NCBI GenBank assembly: GCA_964504195.1
Contig: CAZDDI010000011.1
Span: 1-64,000 of the forward strand
Length of the DNA: 64,000 nt
Reading direction: 5' to 3'
Source of the DNA: CAZDDI01 sp964504195
Lineage (GTDB): Bacteria; Chloroflexota; Anaerolineae; B4-G1; SLSP01
Shown here: positions 44,366-53,040 of the stretch, piece by piece
How positions within the stretch are numbered: the stretch's first letter is position 1
How the letters are laid out: each line of letters starts with the position of its first letter
Notes under the pieces: generated by a model
Seen by the model: the letters and a program-made list of their open reading frames with translations, nothing else
Databases searched by the model: none
Told to the model about the DNA's origin: nothing
Made by a program: the position numbers and the translations under genes

Positions 44366-45220
44366 ATGAGCACCTACGAAACCAATACAAGCAACCGTGT
44401 CGGGCGCATCATCAGCGCCATCATCAAATTCACCGCCCGGTTGATATTGTTGCTCTTGCTAGGGATAGGCATGGGCGCGGGGCTATATTGGGGCGTGCCC
44501 TGGGTCTACCACAGTCTCGTCAGCCCAGTACAAGAAACCCAAACGCGTGTCCAGGCACTTGAACAACGGTTTGACCGGGAAGGGACGCAACGCGCCAACG
44601 ATCTAAGCGCACTCCAGGAGCGGGTGACACACCTGGAGGTGGAAAACAGCGCGCTGCGCGAGGCGTTAACCGCTCAAGACGAGGATTATACCGCGGCGTT
44701 GGAGCGTCTCCAGGGCCTGGAGCAGCACCTTGCCGCCGTCGAGGGCCAACTCACCGAGCAACAAACGGCGCGCGATGCACTGAGCACACGCCTAAACAAT
44801 GCAGTTACCACACTCGACACCCGTACCCAGCAAACCGAAACGCGCATCACGACACTCCAAGCACGACTTGCGGCGCTGTATGGGGGACAGGCGCTCATGC
44901 AGGCCGCGCAGGATGTGCTAAAAGCCCAATTGTTGATGCTTGAGGAAAATCCGCGCGCAGCGCGCGGTGCGCTCGCACTAGCAGGCGCACGGTTGACGGT
45001 AGCCGAACAGTTGCGCCCAGATCAAGCCGCGTCGCTCGCGGACTTGCAAAACCGCGTCACTGCGCTCGACACGCTCTTCGCGGCCAATTCGGCGCGTATC
45101 GTACCGGAGTTGGAGGCCCTCTGGGCGGCCATCGGCGAGCTGCTCACGCTAGAGGTCACGGGGCCAACACCGCAACCGACGCTCTCGCCGCTGACCCCAC
45201 CACCACCCCCTGCACCCTAA
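44366..45220 (+). CDS. Membrane-anchored coiled-coil protein
   Basis: ATG 44366 (284 residues; AAGGAG upstream, 10 bp after the previous stop). One helix (about 25-48, LILLLLLGIGMGAGLYWGV) and a long extracytoplasmic coiled coil (about 55-165) full of Q, E, R and L heptads. A helical region (YGGQALMQAAQDVLKAQL, ENPRAARGALALAG) like that of HemX-type proteins follows, then a Pro/Thr tail. Probably works with the preceding HhH protein; function unknown. Confidence 0.75.
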   Translation: MSTYETNTSNRVGRIISAIIKFTARLILLLLLGIGMGAGLYWGVPWVYHSLVSPVQETQTRVQALEQRFDREGTQRANDLSALQERVTHLEVENSALREALTAQDEDYTAALERLQGLEQHLAAVEGQLTEQQTARDALSTRLNNAVTTLDTRTQQTETRITTLQARLAALYGGQALMQAAQDVLKAQLLMLEENPRAARGALALAGARLTVAEQLRPDQAASLADLQNRVTALDTLFAANSARIVPELEALWAAIGELLTLEVTGPTPQPTLSPLTPPPPPAP

Positions 45221-45234
45221 CGCCCCGCACAAAA

Positions 45235-45268
45235 ATCCCCTTTCCTCCGGTGGTGGAGGAAAGGGGAT
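45235..45268 (+). terminator. Bidirectional hairpin between convergent genes
   Basis: ATCCCCTTTCCTCC and GGAGGAAAGGGGAT. On the minus strand it is followed by TTTTTG. Confidence 0.7.
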
Positions 45269-45348
45269 AAAGTCTTCACGCTGCAGAAGGGCAGCGCATT
45301 AGTATTGTCAGCCCAAAGGGCAGTGGACTAATCCAAACTACGCCCGCG

Positions 45349-47070
45349 CTAGGGGTAACGATAGATAGCCGCAGTATGCCAGCAAGCCCAGTCCTGCTGC
45401 GAGCTGGCCCCCGCATCCACTTGCAAAATCACATCCGCGCGCTGCCCTGCATAAGCAGAGAGATCAACATCCATCGTCTTGAACGCACTATCATAAGTAT
45501 CATTCACCTCAGCAATCCAGATATTGCCGCTGCTCTGTGTGCGCAACATGACTTTGAATGTTACATTGCCGGCGTTCGCCCCTTGCAACAACCCCACCGT
45601 CGCGCGGAACCGGTCACCAGCCTGCACCGTGTAATCCATCGCCAGATAAGTACCCCCAATCCAGCCATTATCCACCCAGCGCGGATGCGTGTACAAGCAC
45701 CGGTCTTGAACCGCGGCACCGGTTTCCCAATTCCCCGCTGTGGCCCAACGTGCAAAACCCGTGTTATCACCAGTACCACCGTTCCACGACAGAGTTACCA
45801 TAGGCGGACCGGCCTTCCAACTGGCTGAGGGGGCCTGCATCACAAAATCATACGCAACAACAGCCGCATTGACCGCGGTTGCCTGTTCCAGGATGTTATT
45901 ACCCTCATTGGATTCCACCACCACGTTGTTCACATCCACCTGAGCTTTGGCGGTGATTGAAGCATAATGGCTAGGATAAATGTGGTTGCACTCCAACGTA
46001 GTCGCAGCGCCAGCAGCTAACCCGCCGCTTACATTCCACTCACAGGCATGTGCTGGAGCGGACTTGGAACCCCACCAGCGCACCACGAACCCGCCGCTAT
46101 CGGCAGCACCCTGGTTGCGTACTCGCACCCGCGCCTGCACATTGAGATATGCGGTTGGAGTTGCCGGGTTGAAAGTGATGGATTCTACTATCAAATCAGG
46201 GAGAACGCCCCCACAAGCCACATTGATCGTGGTGCTAACTCGCCCGATTTCACTCCCGTCGCCGGCCAATGCAATCAGGACTATCGTAGAACTCCCCGTA
46301 GGCGGGCTGTTCCACTCGTAGCTAATGACATCTGCCGCCAAATTTTGGTTGAGGCCTGGCCCTTCCAAGCGGTAAGCCGTCTCCCCGGTTCCGTCAGTCC
46401 AGGCAAACGTGACCCTGGTGCAATCAGCCGTGACTGCGCCAGTGAAATTAGTGGGTGGGGCAGCGGTAGCGGGTGAGGTAGGGGTCACCGTGGGTGTAGA
46501 AGCCCCGGGTACCACAATCTGAACAAAAAAAAGACTGCCAAATTGTGTGCCATCAGGAGCGCGCAGCTGCCAATTGCTACGATAGGTACCGGGCGTGAGC
46601 GGGGCCTTCATGGTCACGCTCACATCCACTGGCGTGTTGGGCGCAGTTGCCGGTACACTTACAGCAGCCGGCGCGCCCAACAACTCACCGGAAGTGTAAA
46701 TCAACTGCGTCCCGGCCTCCCAGGAGCAGGTGCCGCTATTGCGGATCCGCCAAGTCTTCACAAAATCCGCACCAGGTGCCAATTCGCTATCATCGGGGAT
46801 AGTGACATCGGCAACGTAAGAAGCGCGCAAGGTACACCCGCCTGGGCCTTCGACCGGGGGCGCTTCGGTGGGCGACGTGGTCGGGGGGGCAGTGGTGGGC
46901 GCGGCAGGCGTATCGGGTGGCGGAGTGGTGGCGATACTGATGGGCGTCACCTGCGCGATCTCGGTCTCAGTGGGCGTAGGGGCTTCCGTTGCCGGGGCGG
47001 TCAGAGCACACCCCAATCCGCTCATCACCAACACCATCATCACCAGTCCTAAAGCTAATGTGCGTTTCAT
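45349..47070 (-). CDS. Lipoprotein with NBR1-type Ig-like and CARDB domains
   Basis: 573 residues. Lipoprotein signal ends at SGLGC (Cys21), then a Thr/Pro linker. About 80-190 is an Ig-like domain of the NBR1 central type (PGADFVKTWRIRNSGTCSWE, APLTPGTYRSNWQLRAPDG). A fibronectin-like domain follows (about 205-290), then a CARDB adhesion domain (about 293-400: PDLIVESITFNPATPTAYLN, ESNEGNNILEQ). The C-terminus is a jelly-roll-like module (about 405-573). It is probably displayed outside the cell as a binding protein. AAGGAGAAG precedes the ATG. Confidence 0.88.
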   Translation of the reverse strand: MKRTLALGLVMMVLVMSGLGCALTAPATEAPTPTETEIAQVTPISIATTPPPDTPAAPTTAPPTTSPTEAPPVEGPGGCTLRASYVADVTIPDDSELAPGADFVKTWRIRNSGTCSWEAGTQLIYTSGELLGAPAAVSVPATAPNTPVDVSVTMKAPLTPGTYRSNWQLRAPDGTQFGSLFFVQIVVPGASTPTVTPTSPATAAPPTNFTGAVTADCTRVTFAWTDGTGETAYRLEGPGLNQNLAADVISYEWNSPPTGSSTIVLIALAGDGSEIGRVSTTINVACGGVLPDLIVESITFNPATPTAYLNVQARVRVRNQGAADSGGFVVRWWGSKSAPAHACEWNVSGGLAAGAATTLECNHIYPSHYASITAKAQVDVNNVVVESNEGNNILEQATAVNAAVVAYDFVMQAPSASWKAGPPMVTLSWNGGTGDNTGFARWATAGNWETGAAVQDRCLYTHPRWVDNGWIGGTYLAMDYTVQAGDRFRATVGLLQGANAGNVTFKVMLRTQSSGNIWIAEVNDTYDSAFKTMDVDLSAYAGQRADVILQVDAGASSQQDWACWHTAAIYRYP

Positions 47071-47156
47071 CTACTTCTCCTTTCGCATAGAATTCACAAA
47101 GCCAATCGGCGGATGTGCCGCCGTGTGTTTCCATCATAGCACCAATTAGGAATAAT

Positions 47157-47184
47157 TTGAAGCTCTGAAGCTTCGTGATATAAT
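47157..47184 (+). promoter_or_regulatory. Promoter of the min operon (leaderless)
   Basis: TTGAAG (47157-47162), 16 bp, perfect TATAAT (47179-47184). Only 7 bp separate the -10 from the minC ATG at 47192, so transcription should begin at or within a base of the start codon. No Shine-Dalgarno is present. Confidence 0.7.
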
Positions 47185-47191
47185 CTAGTGT

Positions 47192-47872
47192 ATGAGTCAA
47201 GATGCACCGTTGACCTTGAAGGGCACCCCTCAAGGCTTGCTGCTCCACCCCCGTACCAACGATTGGGACGCGCTGCTGCGTGCGCTAGAACATTCGCTAC
47301 GCGATGCAGCTACGTTCTTCAAAGGTGGGCGCGTCATTGTGGAACTGGGAGGTCGCCCGTTACCAGAACCGGCGCTGATTGCACTACGCACCGTGCTGGA
47401 AAACTACGACATCGCGCTATGGGCTGTATTGGGCGGCGACGAGGAAACGCAACGCTACGCCCGCTCACACGGCATCCGCACCCGGCTGCCCGGCGAGGCC
47501 GCGCCGGAAGCTGCCGGACATGCACCCGAAGAACCCCAAGCCGCAGCGCTCTTCATCCAGCGCACGCTCCGCTCTGGACAAAAAATCAACTTCCCCGGCC
47601 ACGTTACGGTCCTCGGTGATGTCAACCCTGGCGCGGAAATTGTCGCCGGAGGACACATTATCGTATGGGGCAAAGTGCTGGGCATCGTCCATGCGGGCGC
47701 GCTCGGTGACGAAGGGGCCACTGTCTGTGCGCTCGACCTGAACCCCTCACAATTACGCATCGCAGGGTATATCAGTCGCGCGCCGGATAGCAAACGCCGC
47801 AAACCACACCCAGAAATGGCGTACATTCAACAAGAAAAAATTATCGCCATACCCTGGAATTCAAAGGGGTAA
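47192..47872 (+). CDS. minC: Septum-site determining protein MinC
   Basis: 226 residues. The N-terminal domain (about 1-105; FKGGRVIVELGGRPLPEPAL) inhibits FtsZ. The C-terminal beta-helix (about 125-215) has HVTVLGDVNPGAEIVAGGHI, VWGKVLGIVHAGALGD and RIAGYISRAP, which binds MinD. It prevents septation away from midcell. First gene of minC-minD-minE-rodA-gltX, probably translated from a leaderless mRNA. Confidence 0.95.
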   Translation: MSQDAPLTLKGTPQGLLLHPRTNDWDALLRALEHSLRDAATFFKGGRVIVELGGRPLPEPALIALRTVLENYDIALWAVLGGDEETQRYARSHGIRTRLPGEAAPEAAGHAPEEPQAAALFIQRTLRSGQKINFPGHVTVLGDVNPGAEIVAGGHIIVWGKVLGIVHAGALGDEGATVCALDLNPSQLRIAGYISRAPDSKRRKPHPEMAYIQQEKIIAIPWNSKG

Positions 47873-47878
47873 ATTACT

Positions 47879-48664
47879 ATGGCCGGAAAAATTATTACCG
47901 TTGCTTCAGGCAAAGGGGGCGTCGGCAAAACGACAACCTCAGCCAATCTCAGCCTGGGGTTGGCGCTACTGGGCCGCCGCGTTATCTGCATTGACGCTGA
48001 CATCGGCCTGCGCAACCTGGACATGATGTTGGGTCTGGAAAACCGCATCGTCTACGATCTCGTAAACGTTGTCGAGGGACGGTGTGAACTGCGTAAGGCC
48101 CTGGTGCGCGACAAACACTACCCCAACCTGCAATTGCTCCCGGCAGCACAAACGCGCGACAAGACCGCTATCACCGAAGACGATATGGTGCGTCTGGCAC
48201 GCGAGGCGGCCACACTGGCTGATTACGTCATCATTGACTCGCCCGCCGGTATCGAGCATGGCTTCCGCTACGCTACCAAACCCGCCGAACTGGTACTAAT
48301 TGTCACCAATCCCGAAGTTGCCTCAGTACGGGACGCCGACCGGGTCATCGGGCTATTAGAAGCCAACGGGCAGATCGAAACACGCCTGATTATCAACCGC
48401 CTCAAGCCCGACCTGGTACGCCGCAACGAAATGCTCGATCCTGATGATGTCTACGACCTGCTCGCCATTGACATCATCGGCATCATCCCCGAAGATTCGG
48501 CTATCCTGGGAGCCAGCAATCGCGGGCGGCCCGTGGTGCTGGATGAACGGTCGGAAGCTGGCGAGGCCTTCCGACTGATTACCCGCCGCCTCGAAGGGGA
48601 AGACATCCCGCTGGTGACGCCCAAAGGCCCATCGTTGTTCAAACGGCTCTTCGGTACGCGCTAA
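47879..48664 (+). CDS. minD: Septum-site determining ATPase MinD
   Basis: 261 residues. The deviant Walker A is GKGGVGKTT (residues 11-19, signature Lys12). DADIGLRNLDMMLGLE, DYVIIDSPAGIEHGF and the C-terminal amphipathic tail (SLFKRLFGTR) that binds membrane are present. MinD recruits MinC and oscillates or is positioned by MinE. 6 bp after minC. Confidence 0.98.
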   Translation: MAGKIITVASGKGGVGKTTTSANLSLGLALLGRRVICIDADIGLRNLDMMLGLENRIVYDLVNVVEGRCELRKALVRDKHYPNLQLLPAAQTRDKTAITEDDMVRLAREAATLADYVIIDSPAGIEHGFRYATKPAELVLIVTNPEVASVRDADRVIGLLEANGQIETRLIINRLKPDLVRRNEMLDPDDVYDLLAIDIIGIIPEDSAILGASNRGRPVVLDERSEAGEAFRLITRRLEGEDIPLVTPKGPSLFKRLFGTR

Positions 48665-48683
48665 CCGTGGAAAGGGGGAAGAC

Positions 48684-48947
48684 ATGAGAATCTTGGACTT
48701 ATTTCGTCGTGATACATCAGGAAAAGACATCGCCCAACAGCGTCTGCGGCTAGTGCTGGCGCATGACCGGGCCAATATTTCGCCAGGCATGTTGGAACAA
48801 CTGAAGGATGAAATCATCGCGGTCATCTCCAAGCACCTGGAAATTGACCCGGCCAAAGTCGCCGTGAACTTCACCGAGGATCAACGCGAGACCCGGTTGA
48901 TTGCGGATATTCCTTTGCGCGCGCCCGGACGTAACCGCGCAAAATAA
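48684..48947 (+). CDS. minE: Cell division topological specificity factor MinE
   Basis: 87 residues: N-terminal membrane-binding start (RILDLFRR), AQQRLRLVLAHDRANISPGM (anti-MinCD helix) and EIIAVISKHLEIDPAKVAVN. It stimulates the MinD ATPase. AAAGGGGG lies upstream. Having both MinE and a full MinC-MinD set indicates an oscillating-type system. Confidence 0.97.
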   Translation: MRILDLFRRDTSGKDIAQQRLRLVLAHDRANISPGMLEQLKDEIIAVISKHLEIDPAKVAVNFTEDQRETRLIADIPLRAPGRNRAK

Positions 48948-48984
48948 CCTCCGCGCAAAAAAGCGAGTACGCTAAACAGGAACT

Positions 48985-50079
48985 ATGAAACGCTCTATCT
49001 GGCAATACTTTGATTGGGGACTGCCGATCATCGCGGTACTGCTCACCGCCTTTGGCCTGGCAATGATTTACAGCGCTACCAAGGGCAATATCTATCTGGC
49101 AGACACCTGGCGTAGACAGGCACTCTATGCTGTAGCGGGCCTGGTACTGTTTTTTGCAACCGCGCTCATCAATTACCGGCTTCTGGAAAGCCTCCAGTGG
49201 CCGCTATACCTGCTCTCGTTAGGCATCCTGGGATTCACCCTGGCTTTCGGCACCAGCGAAATCGGCGCGGTGCGGCGCTTCATCTATATCGGGGGAGTCT
49301 CTATCCAACCAGCGTTCCCCGCGCTCATTTTATTGATTATCAGCCAGGCGAGCCTTCTGGCGCGCAACGCGCCGGAAGGGCCAGGGCTACCGGAAATGCT
49401 GCTTTCACTGATTACTCATGGTATCGCTGCATTCCTAGTTTTCCGCCAACCGAATCTAAGCACAGCCACCCTCTACATGGCAGTCTGGGCAGCGATGATT
49501 TTTGCATCAGGCATCAACCTTTCCTACCTGGGCGGGATGGGGTTGCTGGGCGCAGGTGCAATTCCTATCGTCGTGCCACTGCTGCCGGATTATATGCGCG
49601 ATCGAGTGCTCAACTTCATGAACCCGGAGCGCGACATTGTCGCCAACTATAACCTCCAACAAGCACTAATCAGCATCGGTTCTGGAGGGTTAACCGGCAA
49701 GGGCTTCGCCGCCGGCGGACAGAGTCAGCTCCACTTCCTGCGCGTGCGCCATACCGATTTTATCTTTTCGGTCGTTTCAGAAGAGCTAGGCTTTATGGGC
49801 GCACTGGTGCTGCTTTCGATTTTCACACTGTTGCTGTGGAAGCTGCTGCGCATCGCCGCCAACGCCGGCGACGCCACCGGACAACTACTGGTGGTCGGGA
49901 TTACCATGTACATTTTCTACCAGCTGATTGTAAACCTAGGCATGAACCTGAGCATGATCCCAGTCGCCGGACTGCCAATGCCCTTCATCAGCAGCGGCGG
50001 CAGCGCGCTGGTCATCACATTTATGGGGCTAGGACTGGTAGAAAGTGTTGCTATGCGCCATAAACGACTGGAATTTTAA
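48985..50079 (+). CDS. rodA: SEDS-family peptidoglycan polymerase RodA
   Basis: 364 residues with about ten transmembrane helices. It starts with FDWGLPIIAVLLTAFGLAMI and carries family motifs such as QPNLSTATLYMAVW and the C-terminal GMNLSMIPVAGLPMPFISSG. RodA polymerises glycan strands for side-wall growth; FtsW is the division paralogue. I prefer RodA on length and the start pattern, but FtsW is possible. No class B PBP is adjacent. Linked to the min genes. Confidence 0.9.
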   Translation: MKRSIWQYFDWGLPIIAVLLTAFGLAMIYSATKGNIYLADTWRRQALYAVAGLVLFFATALINYRLLESLQWPLYLLSLGILGFTLAFGTSEIGAVRRFIYIGGVSIQPAFPALILLIISQASLLARNAPEGPGLPEMLLSLITHGIAAFLVFRQPNLSTATLYMAVWAAMIFASGINLSYLGGMGLLGAGAIPIVVPLLPDYMRDRVLNFMNPERDIVANYNLQQALISIGSGGLTGKGFAAGGQSQLHFLRVRHTDFIFSVVSEELGFMGALVLLSIFTLLLWKLLRIAANAGDATGQLLVVGITMYIFYQLIVNLGMNLSMIPVAGLPMPFISSGGSALVITFMGLGLVESVAMRHKRLEF

Positions 50080-50101
50080 CCCCGTAACGGAGGAACCATC
50101 C

Positions 50102-51574
50102 ATGAGCGTTCGTGTACGTTTTGCCCCCAGTCCCACCGGCTACCCGCATATCGGGAACATTCGCACGGTGGTCTTCAACTGGCTTTACGCCCGCAACCAA
50201 CAGGGCCGGTTTGTACTACGCATTGAGGATACCGATCAGACCCGGTATGTAGCCGATGCGCTGCATGAAATTATGGAAGGTCTACACTGGCTAGGTCTCG
50301 ACTGGGATGAAGGCCCTGGCGCGGGCGGCGAACATGGCCCGTACATCCAATCGCAACGCTTGTCGCTTTACCGGCAAGCTGCCGAGTCCATGATTGAACA
50401 AGGTTGGGCGTATCGCTGCAACTGCTCCGCCGAGCGGCTAGAGCAGATCCGCACAGCACAGCGCGAGCAAGGCGCCTCCCAGATTATGTACGACCGTCGC
50501 TGCCGCGACTTACCCCCTGACACAATTGCTGCCGATGAGCCACACGTTATCCGGCTTAAAGTACCTCTGGAAGGCGAAACGGTCATCCACGACTTACTCA
50601 AGGGCGATGTAGTCTTCGAGAACGCGCTAATTGATGATCAAGTGTTGGTAAAAACCGACGGCTTCCCCACCTATCATCTGGCAGTGGTAGTGGATGACCA
50701 CCTGATGGAGATTAGCCACATCATCCGCGCCGATGAGTGGCTGTCTAGCACACCCAAACACGTCTTGCTCTATCGCGCGCTGGGCTGGGAACCGCCCGTC
50801 TTCGTCCATGTACCGCTGGTGCTAGGGCCAGACGGCAAGAAACTTTCCAAGCGTCACGGGGCAGTCTCCATCAGCGAGTTTCGCAAGCAAGGGTATCTGC
50901 CCGAAGCGCTTTTCAATTTCCTCGCGCTAGTTGGCTGGTCGCCAGGCGATGGGGACGAGCAAGAGGTCTTCAGCCGCGAGGAGCTCATCACGCGCTTCTC
51001 GCTGGAGCGGGTCAACACTGCTTCAGCAGTCTTCTCCTACGACAAGCTTGACTGGATGAACGGGGTCTACATCCGCAATCTCAGCACAGATGAGCTAACT
51101 TTGCGCCTGATTCCTTTCTGGCAAGAAGCTGGCATGATTCCTACGCCGGCCCCCGCCGAAGTGTTGCCCACCTTGCGCCAACTCGCGCCCTTGGTACAGG
51201 AACGGCTCAAAACGCTGCGAGACGTCGTCACAATGACCGACTTCGTCTTCAATGATATTGCCCTGCCCAGCACAGAAACCCTTATCGGCAAGAAACTGAC
51301 TGTCGCGCAAGGTCTGATTGCGCTGCAACAGACCCATGTCCTGCTGGCAAGCTGTGTACATTTCGACGCTGAGAGCCTCGAGACTGCACTACGCGCGCTG
51401 GCGGAGCAGTTGGGACTCAAAGCCGGAGCTTTGTTCGGCCTGATCCGCATGGCAACCACGGGCAAAGAGGTTTCGCCACCGCTTTTCGGCACGTTGGAAG
51501 CCTTGGGCCGCGCTGAAACCCTCAAGCGGCTCAAACGCGCTGAGGATGTGCTGGCTACCCCTGAGACTGCATAG
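50102..51574 (+). CDS. gltX: Glutamate-tRNA ligase
   Basis: 490 residues from ATG 50102 (GGAGG upstream, 22 bp after rodA). Class I signature PSPTGYPHIGNIRT (HIGH variant), KLSKRHG (KMSKS loop), Glu/Gln-type Rossmann core and a helical anticodon-binding C-terminus. It charges tRNA-Glu, and possibly tRNA-Gln in organisms using the GatCAB route. The last gene of the min-rodA transcript, ended by a strong hairpin. Confidence 0.97.
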   Translation: MSVRVRFAPSPTGYPHIGNIRTVVFNWLYARNQQGRFVLRIEDTDQTRYVADALHEIMEGLHWLGLDWDEGPGAGGEHGPYIQSQRLSLYRQAAESMIEQGWAYRCNCSAERLEQIRTAQREQGASQIMYDRRCRDLPPDTIAADEPHVIRLKVPLEGETVIHDLLKGDVVFENALIDDQVLVKTDGFPTYHLAVVVDDHLMEISHIIRADEWLSSTPKHVLLYRALGWEPPVFVHVPLVLGPDGKKLSKRHGAVSISEFRKQGYLPEALFNFLALVGWSPGDGDEQEVFSREELITRFSLERVNTASAVFSYDKLDWMNGVYIRNLSTDELTLRLIPFWQEAGMIPTPAPAEVLPTLRQLAPLVQERLKTLRDVVTMTDFVFNDIALPSTETLIGKKLTVAQGLIALQQTHVLLASCVHFDAESLETALRALAEQLGLKAGALFGLIRMATTGKEVSPPLFGTLEALGRAETLKRLKRAEDVLATPETA

Positions 51575-51593
51575 AAACGTATTACTTCAAAAC

Positions 51594-51632
51594 ACAGCCC
51601 CGCCCCTATCGTTATGATGGGGGCGGGGCTGT
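51594..51632 (+). terminator. Bidirectional terminator after gltX
   Basis: ACAGCCCCGCCCC and GGGGCGGGGCTGT around a 13-base loop, between the convergent gltX and LysM genes. Confidence 0.75.
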
Positions 51633-51648
51633 ATGTACAGACACAGAC

Positions 51649-52641
51649 TTAGGGGGTCAACACGACCCATTGCCCGGCGCGCAGATGGTACGGCGACTGC
51701 AAACCATTCTGCGCGGCTAGCGACTCCACCGTGAGGTTGAAATATCGCGCGATGCCATATAACGTATCGCCAGGGCCAACATAATATGCCGCGCGGCCTA
51801 CCGATGGCGTCACCGGGATGTGCAACAGCCTGCCCGCTGATACAGCATGGACATCGGTAATGTTATTGGCCTGCGCGATGGCTTCCACCGTACTGCCAAA
51901 CTCCTGCGCTACTCGATAGAGATTCTGTCCAGCTCGTAGCCGGTAATAGACGCCCTGCGCCACAACCCCGGCAGGCGCAACCGGCTGTGCAGTAACCTGA
52001 AACACCAGTGTTTCCTGCGGTATCGGATCGCCTACACTTTGATCCAACACCTCCAAAAAAGCTGGTTGAGGTAGTATCTCGATCTCACTGCCATCAACAC
52101 GCCAGGCTTTTATGGAGTCCACCATCAGTTCTCCCATCCCTGGCGACATACCAACCATTTGCATCACAAACAGGGTACGCACCGGGTCTTGAGTATATTC
52201 AAGCCCCGCCACCTCATAGGTCACACGCCCGGAAGCATCAAAAGTGTTCTGCAACACCATCGCTCCAGGCGGCAACGGCCCTGGAGAAACTTGTGTTTCA
52301 GGGGTATTAAGTTCCGCATCCAGCACCCTGATATTCATAATGGGCGTAAAAACTATCACCGAAATCGCATGTAAATCGTGCGCGCCGATGAGCTGGAATG
52401 GCACATCAACGACTGCACCTATTGCAAAAGGCCCTGGATCAGTGAACGCAGCAAACGCCGGTCCTGTAGGAGAGGCTTGCGGCTCTGGCGTGATAATGGG
52501 TTCCTCCGTAGGCGCAGGCGTCTCGGTGCCAACCGCAGCCTGCGGATCAACAACCGTAGCGCTGCGACAGCGGGTCAGCATCACCGACCCCACAAGCAAC
52601 GCCAAAATCACGAACAAACCTAAGAATAACAAACGCTTCAT
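51649..52641 (-). CDS. Secreted protein with cohesin-like and two LysM domains
   Basis: 330 residues. An N-terminal hydrophobic signal or anchor (about 4-25) ends near TRCRS (possible lipobox variant), followed by a Thr/Pro linker. About 66-195 is a cohesin-like beta-sandwich (FAIGAVVDVPFQLIGAHDLH, FDASGRVTYEVAGLEY). Two LysM repeats follow: YYRLRAGQNLYRVAQEFGST (about 232) and AYYVGPGDTLYGIARYFNLT (about 282). LysM binds peptidoglycan GlcNAc, and cohesin folds bind dockerins. It is probably a wall-attached adaptor. AAAGGGGGTG precedes the ATG. Confidence 0.85.
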   Translation of the reverse strand: MKRLLFLGLFVILALLVGSVMLTRCRSATVVDPQAAVGTETPAPTEEPIITPEPQASPTGPAFAAFTDPGPFAIGAVVDVPFQLIGAHDLHAISVIVFTPIMNIRVLDAELNTPETQVSPGPLPPGAMVLQNTFDASGRVTYEVAGLEYTQDPVRTLFVMQMVGMSPGMGELMVDSIKAWRVDGSEIEILPQPAFLEVLDQSVGDPIPQETLVFQVTAQPVAPAGVVAQGVYYRLRAGQNLYRVAQEFGSTVEAIAQANNITDVHAVSAGRLLHIPVTPSVGRAAYYVGPGDTLYGIARYFNLTVESLAAQNGLQSPYHLRAGQWVVLTP

Positions 52642-52705
52642 GGTTCACCCCCTTTGAAAACAGCGAATTGAAAATCTCAAACAACAAGTCTATTTAGAAA
52701 ATATG

Positions 52706-52863
52706 ACTTAGAATCTATCTGAAGATTCACAAAGGCGACGGTTGAGCCTGTCAAAACCACCGCCGGGGGTGGGCCGGCGGTGGGGGGGGGGGTGGGGGTG
52801 GGCCCGCCCCCCCCCCCCCCGCCCCAACCCCACCACCGACGAAATTTTCGGACAGGTTCTTAT
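52706..52863. repeat. Palindromic repeat family D copy 1, with poly-G/poly-C core
   Basis: Left TTAGAATCTATCTGAAGATT and right GAAATTTTCGGACAGGTTCT are inverted versions of each other, as in the copy at 56373-56454. The core contains a run of ten or more G, several G4-5 tracts and a run of 14 C. The rest of the gap (52864-52980) holds a 39-codon minus frame (from 52954, MKETGLLELVETSGDFRL) that reads protein-like but leads into the repeat; I do not call it. Confidence 0.7.
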
Positions 52864-52992
52864 AGCTAATCGCTGTCCACACATTCCGCCAGTAGGCAAA
52901 TAGCCGAAAGTCACCGCTAGTTTCGACAAGTTCAAGCAGTCCCGTTTCTTTCATTTATCTTATCTCAAAACCTTAAAAAACGCAAACAAAAA

Positions 52993-53022
52993 ACCGGTCA
53001 GGAACTTACATTCCTAACCGGT
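52993..53022 (-). terminator. Ferritin gene terminator
   Basis: ACCGGT(T/C)AGGAA with complement, followed on the minus strand by TTTTTTG. Confidence 0.85.
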
Positions 53023-53040
53023 CTATGCCATCCAAGAAAT

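Noticed and set aside
52708..52954. 67-75-aa frames through the poly-G/poly-C region
   Set aside because: They arise from low-complexity glycine/proline codons; only 39 codons before the repeat look protein-like.
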